Source of the DNA: Acidiluteibacter sp965660325
Lineage (GTDB): Bacteria > Bacteroidota > Bacteroidia > Flavobacteriales_E > Vicingaceae
Direction: 5' to 3'
Length of the DNA: 64,000 bases
Assembly: GCA_965660325.1 (NCBI GenBank)
Contig: CBFHZL010000002.1
Location: 1 to 64,000, forward strand
Both the position numbers and the translations under genes were made by a program. This document shows, piece by piece, positions 44,188 through 52,580 of the stretch (within the stretch, counting starts at the first letter, position 1; every line of letters begins with the position of its first letter). The notes under the pieces were generated by a model. It saw only the letters and a program-made list of their open reading frames with translations, did not search any database and had not been told where the DNA came from.

Positions 44188-45018
44188 CTAAATTGCAAAT
44201 ATAAAGCGGAGGTAGGTATAAACAATGGGTGCCGCTATAAATATTCCATCAAAGCGGTCTAGCAGCCCACCGTGACCGGGTAGTAGTTTTCCTGAGTCTT
44301 TTATTCCAAGGCTTCTTTTGAACATGGACTCTACCAAATCACCGAGTGATCCAAAAATGACTACCAATATCGCCACGACCAACCAATTCATTAATGATAA
44401 ATCAGGGAAGATCTGTGCATTAAGGTATCCGACTGCTAGGCCTAGAACCGCTCCTCCTATTGAACCTTCCCATGTTTTTTTAGGTGAAATACGTTCGAAT
44501 AGCTTCGTTCTACCTAGCTTTCTACCTACAAGGTAAGCTCCGGTATCATTAGCCCATAATAAAAAGAAAAATCCAAGTACGATTTGGTAATTGTATTCAC
44601 CTCCAAATTGATTGTCGTTGATAAACGACAATTCATATAGCAAAGTCATCGGCAGAGCAACGTAAATGATGCCTAATAGCGTATACGATATGTTTGCAAT
44701 TGGTGTGGGTTTGTCTCGAAACAATTCCTTTAGAAAGATAAAAAAGGTAATTGGCACCAATGCGAAAAGAGCTGTACTCTCTAATTGCCCTTGATTGATA
44801 AAAACAGTAAGAATAAAATAAATTAGAGAACTTACTATTCCTGTAGTTCGCTGTGGAGCTACTTCTTCTGTGCTGAAGAAGCTATAAAACTCTCTGGTGC
44901 CTAGTAAAATAATAAAGAAGAACAGAATCGCTGAAGCAAACTCGCTCAGTACGATAGCACCGAGCAGTACTAAAACAAATATAACACCTGTTAGGGCGCG
45001 TTGTGTAAAATTATTCAA
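44188..45018 (-). CDS. cdsA: Phosphatidate cytidylyltransferase
   Basis: 276 residues with about eight membrane segments. It makes CDP-diacylglycerol from CTP and phosphatidic acid. The family signature near the C-terminus is SLGIKDSGKLLPGHGGLLDR (residues ~241-260). The start is TTG at 45018, overlapping the upstream DUF2007 gene by 8 nt; no ATG exists before the first membrane segment. Lies with psd, both in the same phospholipid pathway. Confidence 0.94.
   Translation of the reverse strand: MNNFTQRALTGVIFVLVLLGAIVLSEFASAILFFFIILLGTREFYSFFSTEEVAPQRTTGIVSSLIYFILTVFINQGQLESTALFALVPITFFIFLKELFRDKPTPIANISYTLLGIIYVALPMTLLYELSFINDNQFGGEYNYQIVLGFFFLLWANDTGAYLVGRKLGRTKLFERISPKKTWEGSIGGAVLGLAVGYLNAQIFPDLSLMNWLVVAILVVIFGSLGDLVESMFKRSLGIKDSGKLLPGHGGLLDRFDGIFIAAPIVYTYLRFIFAI
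44196..44203 (-). promoter_or_regulatory. Internal -7 promoter box for psd
   Basis: TATATTTG on the minus strand is an exact TAnnTTTG match inside the last codons of cdsA, 43 nt before the psd ATG. Confidence 0.45.
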
Positions 45019-45226
45019 AGTGATTCTTTTCGATTAATCGTTTTGCTCTAATTACATCTTCTTTCTGAACGTATAATTCCACATCTGCATTGCTTAAATG
45101 CAGATGCATAGAGTCTGTTTTATTAACCATTACCGATTTTATTTCATTTTCTTCGAGCATGCCTTTGTGCATTTCTATAATAAAAGCTTGAGATGCTCCA
45201 AAGATTTTTACCCAATCATCGGTCAT
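45011..45226 (-). CDS. DUF2007-domain small protein
   Basis: 71 residues. It resembles the DUF2007 domain (putative signal-transducing, ferredoxin-like fold): F..GA..A.I....LE...I....V......H......LYV...D...A..LI. No enzyme motif. It sits between ftsH (10 nt after its stop) and cdsA (8-nt overlap), so it is cotranscribed with proteolysis and phospholipid genes; the role is unknown. Confidence 0.8.
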   Translation of the reverse strand: MTDDWVKIFGASQAFIIEMHKGMLEENEIKSVMVNKTDSMHLHLSNADVELYVQKEDVIRAKRLIEKNHFE

Positions 45227-45236
45227 GGTGAGGCAA

Positions 45237-47315
45237 TTAAGCGTTGTTATTCTCTTCTGTTACTTTTTTAGTTTCTTCTTTTTCCTTCTTTTTAGCTTCT
45301 TCTGCTTCCGCCTTAGCTTTTTCTGCTTCTGCTAATTCTTTGCTCGATTCTTTATCTGCAATAATTTGCTCTAGTTGTTTCTTTTCTTCTCTTTCTGCGT
45401 CAAAGTCGGCAGGTCGTTTTCCAAAGATATTTTCAACATCCTCTTTAAAAATAACCTCTTTTTCTAACAGTAATTCTGCCAACTGAGTCAGCTCCGCTTT
45501 GTGCTCGGTTAAAATTTCTTTTGTTCGTTTGTAAGCAGCTTCAATCATCTTGCTTACTTCCTCATCAATCATCTCACCAGTTTTCTCACTGTAAGGTTTG
45601 CTAAAGCTGTACTCACTTTGTCCGGTAGAATCGTAATAACTTCTATTACCAATCTTTTCATTCAGCCCGTATACAGATACCATCGCATAAGCTTGTTTGG
45701 TTATTTTTTCCAAATCGCTCAATGCGCCGGTAGAAATTTTACCAAATATTACTTCTTCTGCAGCTCTTCCACCTAAAGCAGCGCACATTTCATCCATCAA
45801 TTGCTCGGTAGTAGTGATCTGACGTTCTTCCGGCAAGTACCATGCAGCTCCGAGAGATCTTCCTCTTGGTACGATGGTAACTTTTACCAATGGATTAGCG
45901 TATTTTACCAACCAGCTTACGGAAGCATGTCCTGCTTCGTGAAACGCAATTACTTTTTTCTCTTCGCTAGTGATGATTTTATTTTTCTTTTCTAAACCAC
46001 CGATAACACGGTCTATCGCATCCAAGAAGTCTTGTTGATCAATTGACTTTTTATCTCTTCTTGCTGCAATTAGGGCTGCTTCATTACAGATGTTTGCAAT
46101 GTCTGCCCCTGAGAAACCTGGGGTTTGTTTTGAAAGGAAGTCGATGTCTACAGAGTTCCCAATTTTTAATGGCTTCACATGTACTTTGAAGATTTGCTTT
46201 CGCTCACTTAATTCAGGTAAGTCAACTGAAATTTGTCGGTCAAATCGACCTGGACGAAGCAATGCACGATCCAAAATTTCCGCTCGGTTGGTTGCCCCTA
46301 AAATAATAATTCCAGAGTTACTCCCAAAACCGTCCATCTCTGTTAGCAATTGATTTAACGTGTTTTCTCTCTCGTCATTCGATCCTTGCGAAGTGCCTTT
46401 TCCTCTTGCGCGTCCTATGGCATCAATTTCATCAATAAAAATGATAGCAGGTGCTTTTTCTTTTGCTTGTTTAAACAAATCTCTAACTCTTGATGCACCT
46501 ACACCCACAAACATTTCTACAAAATCAGATCCCGAAAGACTGAAGAATGGAACTTGAGCTTCTCCGGCTACCGCTTTCGCTAACAATGTTTTTCCCGTTC
46601 CTGGAGGTCCTACCAATAATGCACCTTTTGGGATTTTCGCACCGAGTTCGGTATATTTCTTAGGATTCTTTAAGAACTCAACGATTTCTTGAATCTCTAC
46701 TTTTGCTTCATCTAAGCCTGCTACGTCATTAAAGGAAACCTTTACATTTTTTTCTTTGTCAAATAGCGTTGCTTTTGATTTACCAATGTTGAAGATTTGT
46801 CCACCGGGACCGCCGGCACCTCCTGACATACGTCGCATGATAAATACCCACAAACCAATCATGATGATGATCGGAAGTACCCAACTTAAAATTTCTCCTG
46901 TCCAATTCTTACGTTGATCGTACTCAGGATTCACCTGCGCAGCTTCTGGTAGGTCTTGTTGCACGCGGTTAAGGTCTCTACTAAATTGATCAACAGAACC
47001 AATGGAAAGGTAGAATTGAGGAGAATTTGCATTACTAAAAGTTCCCTTTTTCAGATCTTTATACTTTTCAGACTCTAGCGCCTCTTTGGTTAAAAATATT
47101 TCTACGGTAAGTTCATTATTGACAACCACTAATCGGCTGATTTCTTGCTCTTCAAGCATTTCGTTAACGAATCTATCCCAAGTGACTTTTTGCGCTCCAG
47201 AACTGTAACTAAACAGGTTCAATGCGATCAAAAGCACACCTATGGTGACGTAGATCCAATAGAAATTAAATTGCTTTTTGGGTTGTTTTCCTTTCGGAGT
47301 TTTTTTATTTGCCAT
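45237..47315 (-). CDS. ftsH: ATP-dependent zinc metalloprotease FtsH
   Basis: 692 residues. An inner-membrane AAA protease that degrades misfolded membrane proteins and some regulators. Two membrane segments (about 18-38 and 142-162), Walker A GPPGTGKT at 236-243, Walker B IIFIDEIDAIG, the second region of homology ATNRAEILD..LLRPGRFDR, and the zinc site HEAGH at 459-463. The C-terminal tail is a Lys/Glu-rich charged extension of about 50 residues. Stands in a rsfS-ftsH-DUF2007-cdsA-psd order that is common in Flavobacteriales. Confidence 0.97.
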   Translation of the reverse strand: MANKKTPKGKQPKKQFNFYWIYVTIGVLLIALNLFSYSSGAQKVTWDRFVNEMLEEQEISRLVVVNNELTVEIFLTKEALESEKYKDLKKGTFSNANSPQFYLSIGSVDQFSRDLNRVQQDLPEAAQVNPEYDQRKNWTGEILSWVLPIIIMIGLWVFIMRRMSGGAGGPGGQIFNIGKSKATLFDKEKNVKVSFNDVAGLDEAKVEIQEIVEFLKNPKKYTELGAKIPKGALLVGPPGTGKTLLAKAVAGEAQVPFFSLSGSDFVEMFVGVGASRVRDLFKQAKEKAPAIIFIDEIDAIGRARGKGTSQGSNDERENTLNQLLTEMDGFGSNSGIIILGATNRAEILDRALLRPGRFDRQISVDLPELSERKQIFKVHVKPLKIGNSVDIDFLSKQTPGFSGADIANICNEAALIAARRDKKSIDQQDFLDAIDRVIGGLEKKNKIITSEEKKVIAFHEAGHASVSWLVKYANPLVKVTIVPRGRSLGAAWYLPEERQITTTEQLMDEMCAALGGRAAEEVIFGKISTGALSDLEKITKQAYAMVSVYGLNEKIGNRSYYDSTGQSEYSFSKPYSEKTGEMIDEEVSKMIEAAYKRTKEILTEHKAELTQLAELLLEKEVIFKEDVENIFGKRPADFDAEREEKKQLEQIIADKESSKELAEAEKAKAEAEEAKKKEKEETKKVTEENNNA

Positions 47316-47351
47316 TTCGTAAGAAAAAAATATTCAGGTTGAAAAGTGTAG

Positions 47352-47729
47352 TTAATTAATCGATGGAATGTTGGTGATTTCTGCATCTGCCCAAAGACCT
47401 TCTATATTGAAAAAGTCTCTTGTCTCTTTTTGGAATATGTGAACGACAACGTTTACATAGTCCATTAAAATCCATTCCGCATTATCAGTTCCTTCTACGT
47501 GCCACGCTTTCTCTCCAAGGGATTCTTTTACTTCTTTTTCAATAGAATCTTTAATTGCAGAAACTTGTGTGTTTGATGTTCCATCGCAGATAACAAAATA
47601 GTCGGTAACTGCTGCATCTATATTTTTAAGGTTCAAACAAACAATGTTGTCTCCTTTTTTCTCTTGTATTGCTCGTACAATGTTATCAGTCAATAATTGC
47701 GATTCGTCTATAATCGTTTTTTTAGCCAT
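47352..47729 (-). CDS. rsfS: Ribosome silencing factor RsfS
   Basis: 125 residues. It binds ribosomal protein uL14 and blocks subunit joining. Matching features: AIQEKKGDNIVCLNL, VTDYFVICDGTSNTQVSAI, WHVEGTDNAEWILMDYVNVVVHIF (partly quoted) and the RDFFNIEGLWADA end. First gene of the ftsH operon with a promoter box at 47752-47759; divergent from birA across 83 nt. Confidence 0.94.
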   Translation of the reverse strand: MAKKTIIDESQLLTDNIVRAIQEKKGDNIVCLNLKNIDAAVTDYFVICDGTSNTQVSAIKDSIEKEVKESLGEKAWHVEGTDNAEWILMDYVNVVVHIFQKETRDFFNIEGLWADAEITNIPSIN

Positions 47730-47751
47730 TCTTGTGTTTAAATTAATGGAA

Positions 47752-47759
47752 CAAAAGTA
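47752..47759 (-). promoter_or_regulatory. -7 promoter box of the rsfS-ftsH operon
   Basis: TACTTTTG on the minus strand is an exact TAnnTTTG match, 22 nt upstream of the rsfS ATG. Confidence 0.65.
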
Positions 47760-47812
47760 ACGAATTAATGTTGAGAAACGCTTAATATTGCTGTTTACAA
47801 ATCCTTTGTTTT

Positions 47813-48568
47813 ATGATAGATAGACAAATCTTTGGGCGCCAACTATTAGAATTTGATGAAGTTGATTCAACTAATCTGATCGCTCAAGACTTGTTAAAAA
47901 ATCAAAAAGTAACTGAGGGAGCTGTAATTACTGCTAATTATCAAGCTCAGGGTCGTGGGCAAATGGGCACTAGCTGGATTTCTACTAAAGACCAAAACCT
48001 CTTGATGAGTTTGGTTTTATCCCCATCTTTTTTGCCTATAGATCAGCAATTTTACCTTAGTAAAATAGTGGCTATTGGCTTGGTGTTGTCCATTCAGCAA
48101 CTTGGTATTCCTTGTGCAAAAATTAAATGGCCTAATGATATTTATGTGGGCTCAAAGAAGGTATGCGGAATCTTGATTGAAAATAACTTACGAGGTCAGC
48201 GAATTGAATCGTCTGTAGTCGGTGTTGGCCTGAATGTCAATCAGGATGATTTTGGTATTTATGAGGAAGCTTCGTCCTCTCTCAAATTGTTACTTGGTAA
48301 ATCCTTTTATCTTAATGAAATTCGGGATTTGTTTCTAGCAGAATTGACCATTTGGTATCAACGATTAAAAGAAAATGAATTCCAATTAGTCGATCAGATT
48401 TATCATGAAAATCTACTTTATTTCAACGATTGGGCCATGTACGAAATAGATGGCAGCCAATTCTTGAGGAAAATAACAGAAGTCAATGCCTCAGGAAACC
48501 TTTGTTTAGATTCGGTGGAGGGTGAAAAAGAAACGTACGGAATGAAAGGGCTTAAGTTTATAATTTAA
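47813..48568 (+). CDS. birA: Biotin-[acetyl-CoA carboxylase] ligase
   Basis: 251 residues. It attaches biotin to carboxyl carrier protein. DEVDSTNLIAQ, the biotin-binding GRGQMGTSW, LLMSLVL, IKWPNDIYVGSKKVCGIL and a short C-terminal SH3-like domain are visible. It lacks the N-terminal helix-turn-helix of E. coli BirA, so it is a ligase only. A near-match -7 box TAATATTG lies at 47783-47790. The 3' end overlaps the convergent SRPBCC gene by 11 nt. Confidence 0.93.
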   Translation: MIDRQIFGRQLLEFDEVDSTNLIAQDLLKNQKVTEGAVITANYQAQGRGQMGTSWISTKDQNLLMSLVLSPSFLPIDQQFYLSKIVAIGLVLSIQQLGIPCAKIKWPNDIYVGSKKVCGILIENNLRGQRIESSVVGVGLNVNQDDFGIYEEASSSLKLLLGKSFYLNEIRDLFLAELTIWYQRLKENEFQLVDQIYHENLLYFNDWAMYEIDGSQFLRKITEVNASGNLCLDSVEGEKETYGMKGLKFII

Positions 48569-48959
48569 GCTCACCTACTTTCTCTGTCAGCATGTTAAAG
48601 AAGTTAGTGAGTGGTTTTTCAACCATGATTTTCATGAATGGATTGACATCTCCATCAAACACCATTTTAGCTTTTGCATTTGCTTCGTCAACTGCTTCGA
48701 TGAAAATATTCAATTTGAATTTGAATGGTGCTTTGCCAAATGACTCGATATTGATTTCGTTCAGAGGTTTGCGCTCAGTAACTTTTAGCCCAATCGTAGC
48801 CATTCCTTTTATCCCAAATTGACAACTGTCAACATCTGATTGCCACTTCTCAATTTTACCTTCAGGCATCAACTGCTCAAGATTGTTTAAGTCAGCTAAA
48901 AACTGATATACTGCTTCTTGATTGTTGGGTGTATTTACGGTTGCTGTTTCTATAATCAT
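48558..48959 (-). CDS. SRPBCC-fold (START-like) protein
   Basis: 133 residues resembling the SRPBCC/polyketide-cyclase-like fold, with an N-terminal VYQFLADLNNLEQLMP segment and a C-terminal amphipathic helix (LTNFFNMLTEKVGEL). It would bind a small hydrophobic ligand, but no ligand is known. Only 6 nt after pyrE and therefore cotranscribed with it. The 3' end overlaps birA by 11 nt. Confidence 0.75.
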   Translation of the reverse strand: MIIETATVNTPNNQEAVYQFLADLNNLEQLMPEGKIEKWQSDVDSCQFGIKGMATIGLKVTERKPLNEINIESFGKAPFKFKLNIFIEAVDEANAKAKMVFDGDVNPFMKIMVEKPLTNFFNMLTEKVGELKL

Positions 48960-48965
48960 CTGGTG

Positions 48966-49607
48966 TTATTTTTTCCATTCTGAAGGGTTTGCCCTCCATT
49001 CTTTTAATGAGGCCACATCTTCTTGCTTTATGTATGAAGTCTCTACTGCTATTTCCAATAGATGCTCATAATCTGTCAGTGTTTCTAAAGCACAGTTGTA
49101 CTTTTCGAAATTCTTTTTTGCTACGTCGAATCCATATGTAAAAATCGCTACCATTCCGATTACTTCTGCACCAAAATTTCGCAATGCATCTACTGCTTTA
49201 AGGCTGCTCATTCCTGAGGAAATTAAGTCTTCAATAACGACTACCTTTTGACCTTTTTCAATAGCGCCTTCAATTTGATTTTGCAATCCATGTCCTTTTG
49301 ATGAGGAACGAACATAAATCATCGGTAAATCCATTTCCTGTGCAATTAATGCAGCTTGTGCTATTCCACCTGTTGCTACTCCTGCAATTACATCAGGCGA
49401 TCCAAATGCTTCTCTGATTTTTTCTACATACTGTTGGCGAATATAAGTTCTGATCGGTGGGTAGGACAGCGTTTTTCTGTTATCGCAGTAGATTGGCGAT
49501 TTCCATCCAGAGGCCCAAGTAAACGGCTCTGCATTGTTGAGTTTAATTGCTTTTATTTGCAATAGAAATTCGGCTACTTTTAGGGCCGTGTCATTCGTAA
49601 CATCCAT
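48966..49607 (-). CDS. pyrE: Orotate phosphoribosyltransferase
   Basis: 213 residues. It converts orotate and PRPP to OMP in pyrimidine synthesis. Typical segments: FTWASGWKSPIYCDNRK, VIAGVATGGIAQAALIA, IYVRSSSKGHGLQNQIEG and the PRPP loop VVVIEDLISSGMSS. Length is normal. The ATG at 49607 is only 4 nt after an exact -7 box, so the transcript may begin at the start codon. Divergent from the NUDIX gene with starts 7-8 nt apart. Confidence 0.95.
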   Translation of the reverse strand: MDVTNDTALKVAEFLLQIKAIKLNNAEPFTWASGWKSPIYCDNRKTLSYPPIRTYIRQQYVEKIREAFGSPDVIAGVATGGIAQAALIAQEMDLPMIYVRSSSKGHGLQNQIEGAIEKGQKVVVIEDLISSGMSSLKAVDALRNFGAEVIGMVAIFTYGFDVAKKNFEKYNCALETLTDYEHLLEIAVETSYIKQEDVASLKEWRANPSEWKK

Positions 49608-49611
49608 GCCG

Positions 49612-49619
49612 CAAATGTA
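49612..49619 (-). promoter_or_regulatory. -7 promoter box of pyrE, overlapping the NUDIX start codon
   Basis: TACATTTG on the minus strand is an exact TAnnTTTG match. It lies over the NUDIX ATG (49615-49617) and ends 4 nt before the pyrE ATG. Confidence 0.6.
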
Positions 49620-50223
49620 TCAAGTTTTTATCAATCAATCTTCCATTACTTTTCAACAACAAATGGAAAATGAAAATTTATTTTCTGCTTATAATAATTT
49701 GTATGTTAGTAAGGTAAGTCAGGTGTTGTCTATTTTTAATCGGCTTGAAAATGTGCATAAATCTACAGATTTGATCTTGCACATCGATAACCTAGATGCC
49801 TTATGGGAGGAGCTGCTTAAAACAATAACAGTTGTGGAGGCAGCAGGAGGGATAGTGAACAATGAAATGGGGGAGCTTTTGTTTATCCTCAGAAATGGAA
49901 AATGGGACTTACCGAAAGGAAAAGTGGAGAATGGTGAGGCTATTTCAGTAGCTGCTGTTCGCGAAGTAGAAGAGGAGTGTGGTGTGAATAATGTGACACT
50001 TGGTGCTGCATTACCCACTACTTACCATATTTATTGGTTGAATGGAGAGTTGATTTTAAAACCAACTTACTGGTATTCGATGTCGCTATCAGGAAATCAG
50101 AAGTTGGTACCCCAAACAGAAGAGGGGATAGTCGAGGTCAAGTGGGTAAATTCAGAGCATCTAGGACCGATCTTCGACAACACTTACGCCTCAATTGCAC
50201 ATTTACTTCGTCAAGTTGTGTAA
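49615..50223 (+). CDS. NUDIX hydrolase
   Basis: 203 residues. The Nudix box GKVENGEAISVAAV then REVEEECGV (G-x5-E-x7-R-E-U-x-E-E-x-G-U) lies near residues 99-121. A preceding N-terminal domain (MYQVFINQSSITF) is conserved in flavobacterial NUDIX proteins, so ATG at 49615 is chosen over the longer frame from 49534. Probably hydrolyses a nucleoside diphosphate derivative; substrate unknown. A near-match -7 box TACTTTTA lies at 49575-49582. Its 3' end overlaps the convergent TlpA-like gene by 21 nt. Confidence 0.85.
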   Translation: MYQVFINQSSITFQQQMENENLFSAYNNLYVSKVSQVLSIFNRLENVHKSTDLILHIDNLDALWEELLKTITVVEAAGGIVNNEMGELLFILRNGKWDLPKGKVENGEAISVAAVREVEEECGVNNVTLGAALPTTYHIYWLNGELILKPTYWYSMSLSGNQKLVPQTEEGIVEVKWVNSEHLGPIFDNTYASIAHLLRQVV

Positions 50224-51573
50224 ATATAATTCTACACCAGAATCATCCGGTGGTAACGCTTGATTGGTTACGATTACACCCTCTGGGTTTATTACAATAT
50301 AAGAAGGTATCGTTTTGATCTGATAATTTTCTTTTACTGTATAGTCGTTTCCATAGTGGAGAACTGTCCATGGGTAATTGTATTGGTTGACTGCATTTTT
50401 AAAGTCTGCCGGATTGTCATCGATATTGATACTGACAAAGGCAATTTTATCTCCATGTCTTTTTGCTAAAACACGTATAATTTGCATCTGCTTCATTGCA
50501 ATTAAATTCCACGATGCCCAAAAGCTTAAATACACATATTTTCCTCGAAAATCAGTAAGAGAAACGAGTTGGTCTTCGTGATTGTATAATTCGAATAGTG
50601 GTGCCTTTACTTCTTTTCCGTAATAGCTTAGCTTTGTAAGGATATTGGATGCAATGAGTTGATTCTGTTCGTTTTTTCCTTTTTCCCTTATTTGTTTAAG
50701 AATATCCAGAGCACTTTTCTGATTAAAAATACCATCGAAGTATACAGCATACAATCCATTGATCAAATACAACTCTGCAAACGCATCATTATCGTGATTT
50801 AATTCTTTTTTAAGCAATTCAAGTGCTTGCGGAAGATCATTTTCTAATGTTAGGTATTTTAATAGTTCAGAACCTTCTGATCCAAGAATTAATCGTTTGA
50901 ACGAATTGTCGAAGAATTGATTAAAAAAGTAAACATATTCCTTATTAGAATAAATAATGGGGCGGTTGACAAGATACGTTTGATTGAGTTGCTTTTTACT
51001 AAAATAAGCAGCATCTTTTAGCCCTGCGCAGGTATATTCTACATAGGTTTTGACGTATGGATGTTGGTTATACATCTCTTTTGAGGTAACATTGGATACA
51101 AATTGCTCAACAGCGGACTCACCCTGCTTACGTGCAAGTAATACTGCATTGGCTTCAAAGAAATCGCTGTACTCTTTGTTGAATCGCTTAATTAACTGAT
51201 TGATGTCTGTTGATTGGGGAAAGCTAAATTTTAATGTTAACTCCTTATCGTATATCTTGCTTCTATTCCATTTTTCATCAAAGCTTAAGTGAATGTTGTA
51301 GACGCTACCTTCTTCGATGTAAAAGGTGACCGATTTATCTTCTATTGTTAACTTGGCTTGCTGCACACCTTCTATAGCTGACGAAAGTTGAAATGATTCT
51401 CCGTCAATACGCGCAGTTCCGATTTTACGCTCGGTAGTTGTAAAATAGTCATCGACTACGGTTAATCGAATGGTCTTTCCATCAAAACCTTTAATGGTTC
51501 CTTTAATTACTGCATCACTTGCTGATGCCATAAAGATGGAAAGAGTGAAAAGTATAAAAAGTGTAAATCGCAT
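50203..51573 (-). CDS. TlpA-like thioredoxin-fold protein without CxxC
   Basis: 456 residues with a signal peptide (about 20 residues). An N-terminal DUF4369-like region of about 300 residues precedes a C-terminal TlpA/AhpC-type thioredoxin domain from about residue 320. The normal active site W-C-x-x-C is replaced by W-N-L-I-A (Asn356 and Ala359 instead of Cys), while the cis-Pro near 423 (KTIPSYIVI) is kept. The fold is present, but disulfide chemistry is not expected. Exported; role perhaps as chaperone or scaffold. It lies 9 nt after coaD and ends the operon that starts near 54021. Confidence 0.8.
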   Translation of the reverse strand: MRFTLFILFTLSIFMASASDAVIKGTIKGFDGKTIRLTVVDDYFTTTERKIGTARIDGESFQLSSAIEGVQQAKLTIEDKSVTFYIEEGSVYNIHLSFDEKWNRSKIYDKELTLKFSFPQSTDINQLIKRFNKEYSDFFEANAVLLARKQGESAVEQFVSNVTSKEMYNQHPYVKTYVEYTCAGLKDAAYFSKKQLNQTYLVNRPIIYSNKEYVYFFNQFFDNSFKRLILGSEGSELLKYLTLENDLPQALELLKKELNHDNDAFAELYLINGLYAVYFDGIFNQKSALDILKQIREKGKNEQNQLIASNILTKLSYYGKEVKAPLFELYNHEDQLVSLTDFRGKYVYLSFWASWNLIAMKQMQIIRVLAKRHGDKIAFVSINIDDNPADFKNAVNQYNYPWTVLHYGNDYTVKENYQIKTIPSYIVINPEGVIVTNQALPPDDSGVELYLHNLTK

Positions 51574-51582
51574 AAGGTTAAA

Positions 51583-52041
51583 TCAAATGTCGAATGGTAA
51601 GAATTGGTTTGGGTTTCCTCCGTTCCGAATAATATCACGTACAATTGATGAATTTATTGCAGCCAGCTCAGGATCGGTAAATAAAAATACCGTTTCAATT
51701 GCTGGGTTCATTTTTTTGTTCATTTGGGCTATGGACTTTTCAAACTCAAAATCAAGGGTATTCCTTAATCCTCTAATTATCGTGGATGCACCTATTTTTT
51801 TGCAAAAATCGATTGTTAAACCCTCATAGGTTTCTACCGTCACCTGATTTAACTGCTGTGTTGCAGTTTTGATTTGCTGTACCCTTTCAGAGACCTCAAA
51901 AAAACCACTCGCTTTGGTACTATTGTAACCTACGGCTACGATAACTCGGTCAAATAATGGTAATGAACGTTCAATGATATCAAGGTGACCTTTGGTGATT
52001 GGGTCAAAAGAACCTGGAAAAATAGCTATTCTCATATCCAT
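51583..52041 (-). CDS. coaD: Phosphopantetheine adenylyltransferase
   Basis: 152 residues. The fourth step of coenzyme A synthesis. The nucleotidyl-transfer motif FPGSFDPITKGHLDII near residues 8-23 and IIRGLRNTLDFEFE are characteristic, as is the C-terminal SSIVRDII (ISSSxIR-like). A Met two codons in is an alternative start. Follows rsmD by 5 nt. Confidence 0.95.
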   Translation of the reverse strand: MDMRIAIFPGSFDPITKGHLDIIERSLPLFDRVIVAVGYNSTKASGFFEVSERVQQIKTATQQLNQVTVETYEGLTIDFCKKIGASTIIRGLRNTLDFEFEKSIAQMNKKMNPAIETVFLFTDPELAAINSSIVRDIIRNGGNPNQFLPFDI

Positions 52042-52046
52042 TTAAT

Positions 52047-52580
52047 TTAATGTTGAAAGAGGCTAAAGTGTACATTCCCAAATTTACGGGTTAAAATCAA
52101 GCGTGGATGATTTTCGTAACTTATATCTTTTGGATGCTCCATAATAAAGATGCCATTTGGTTTTAACAAATCTCCTCTAAAAATTTCATCTGGTAACTCC
52201 TCGCTGCCTTTTATTCCATATGGAGGGTCTGCGAAGATAACGTCAAATGATCCGAGCGGCTTTTTTACAGCGGCGAAAATATCGCTTCTAATTACTCTTA
52301 TTTGGTCAAAGTTCAATTCTTCAGCTGTCTTCCTGATAAAGTTGATACAACCTCTATCTTGATCAATAGATAAAATTGTATTTGCTTCCCTAGAAGCAAA
52401 CTCAAAGGAAATATTTCCTGTCCCTGCGCATAGGTCCAATACATCGATGCCTTCAAAGTCGATTCTGCTGTTTAGCATATTAAACAGTCCTTCTTTAGCA
52501 AAGTCTGTTGTAGGTCTTACCGGAAGGTTTTTGGGAGCTGTTAGACGCTTTCCTTTGTATATTCCACTAATTATGCGCAC
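52047..52580 (-). CDS. rsmD: 16S rRNA (guanine966-N2)-methyltransferase
   Basis: 177 residues. MRIISGIYKGKRL opens the family, VRPTTDFAKEGLFNML binds substrate, LDLCAGTGNISFE is SAM motif I, and ADPPYGI is the DPPY catalytic motif. Overlaps the DUF3822 gene by 10 nt and lies 5 nt before coaD: an order conserved in Bacteroidota. Confidence 0.93.
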   Translation of the reverse strand: MRIISGIYKGKRLTAPKNLPVRPTTDFAKEGLFNMLNSRIDFEGIDVLDLCAGTGNISFEFASREANTILSIDQDRGCINFIRKTAEELNFDQIRVIRSDIFAAVKKPLGSFDVIFADPPYGIKGSEELPDEIFRGDLLKPNGIFIMEHPKDISYENHPRLILTRKFGNVHFSLFQH

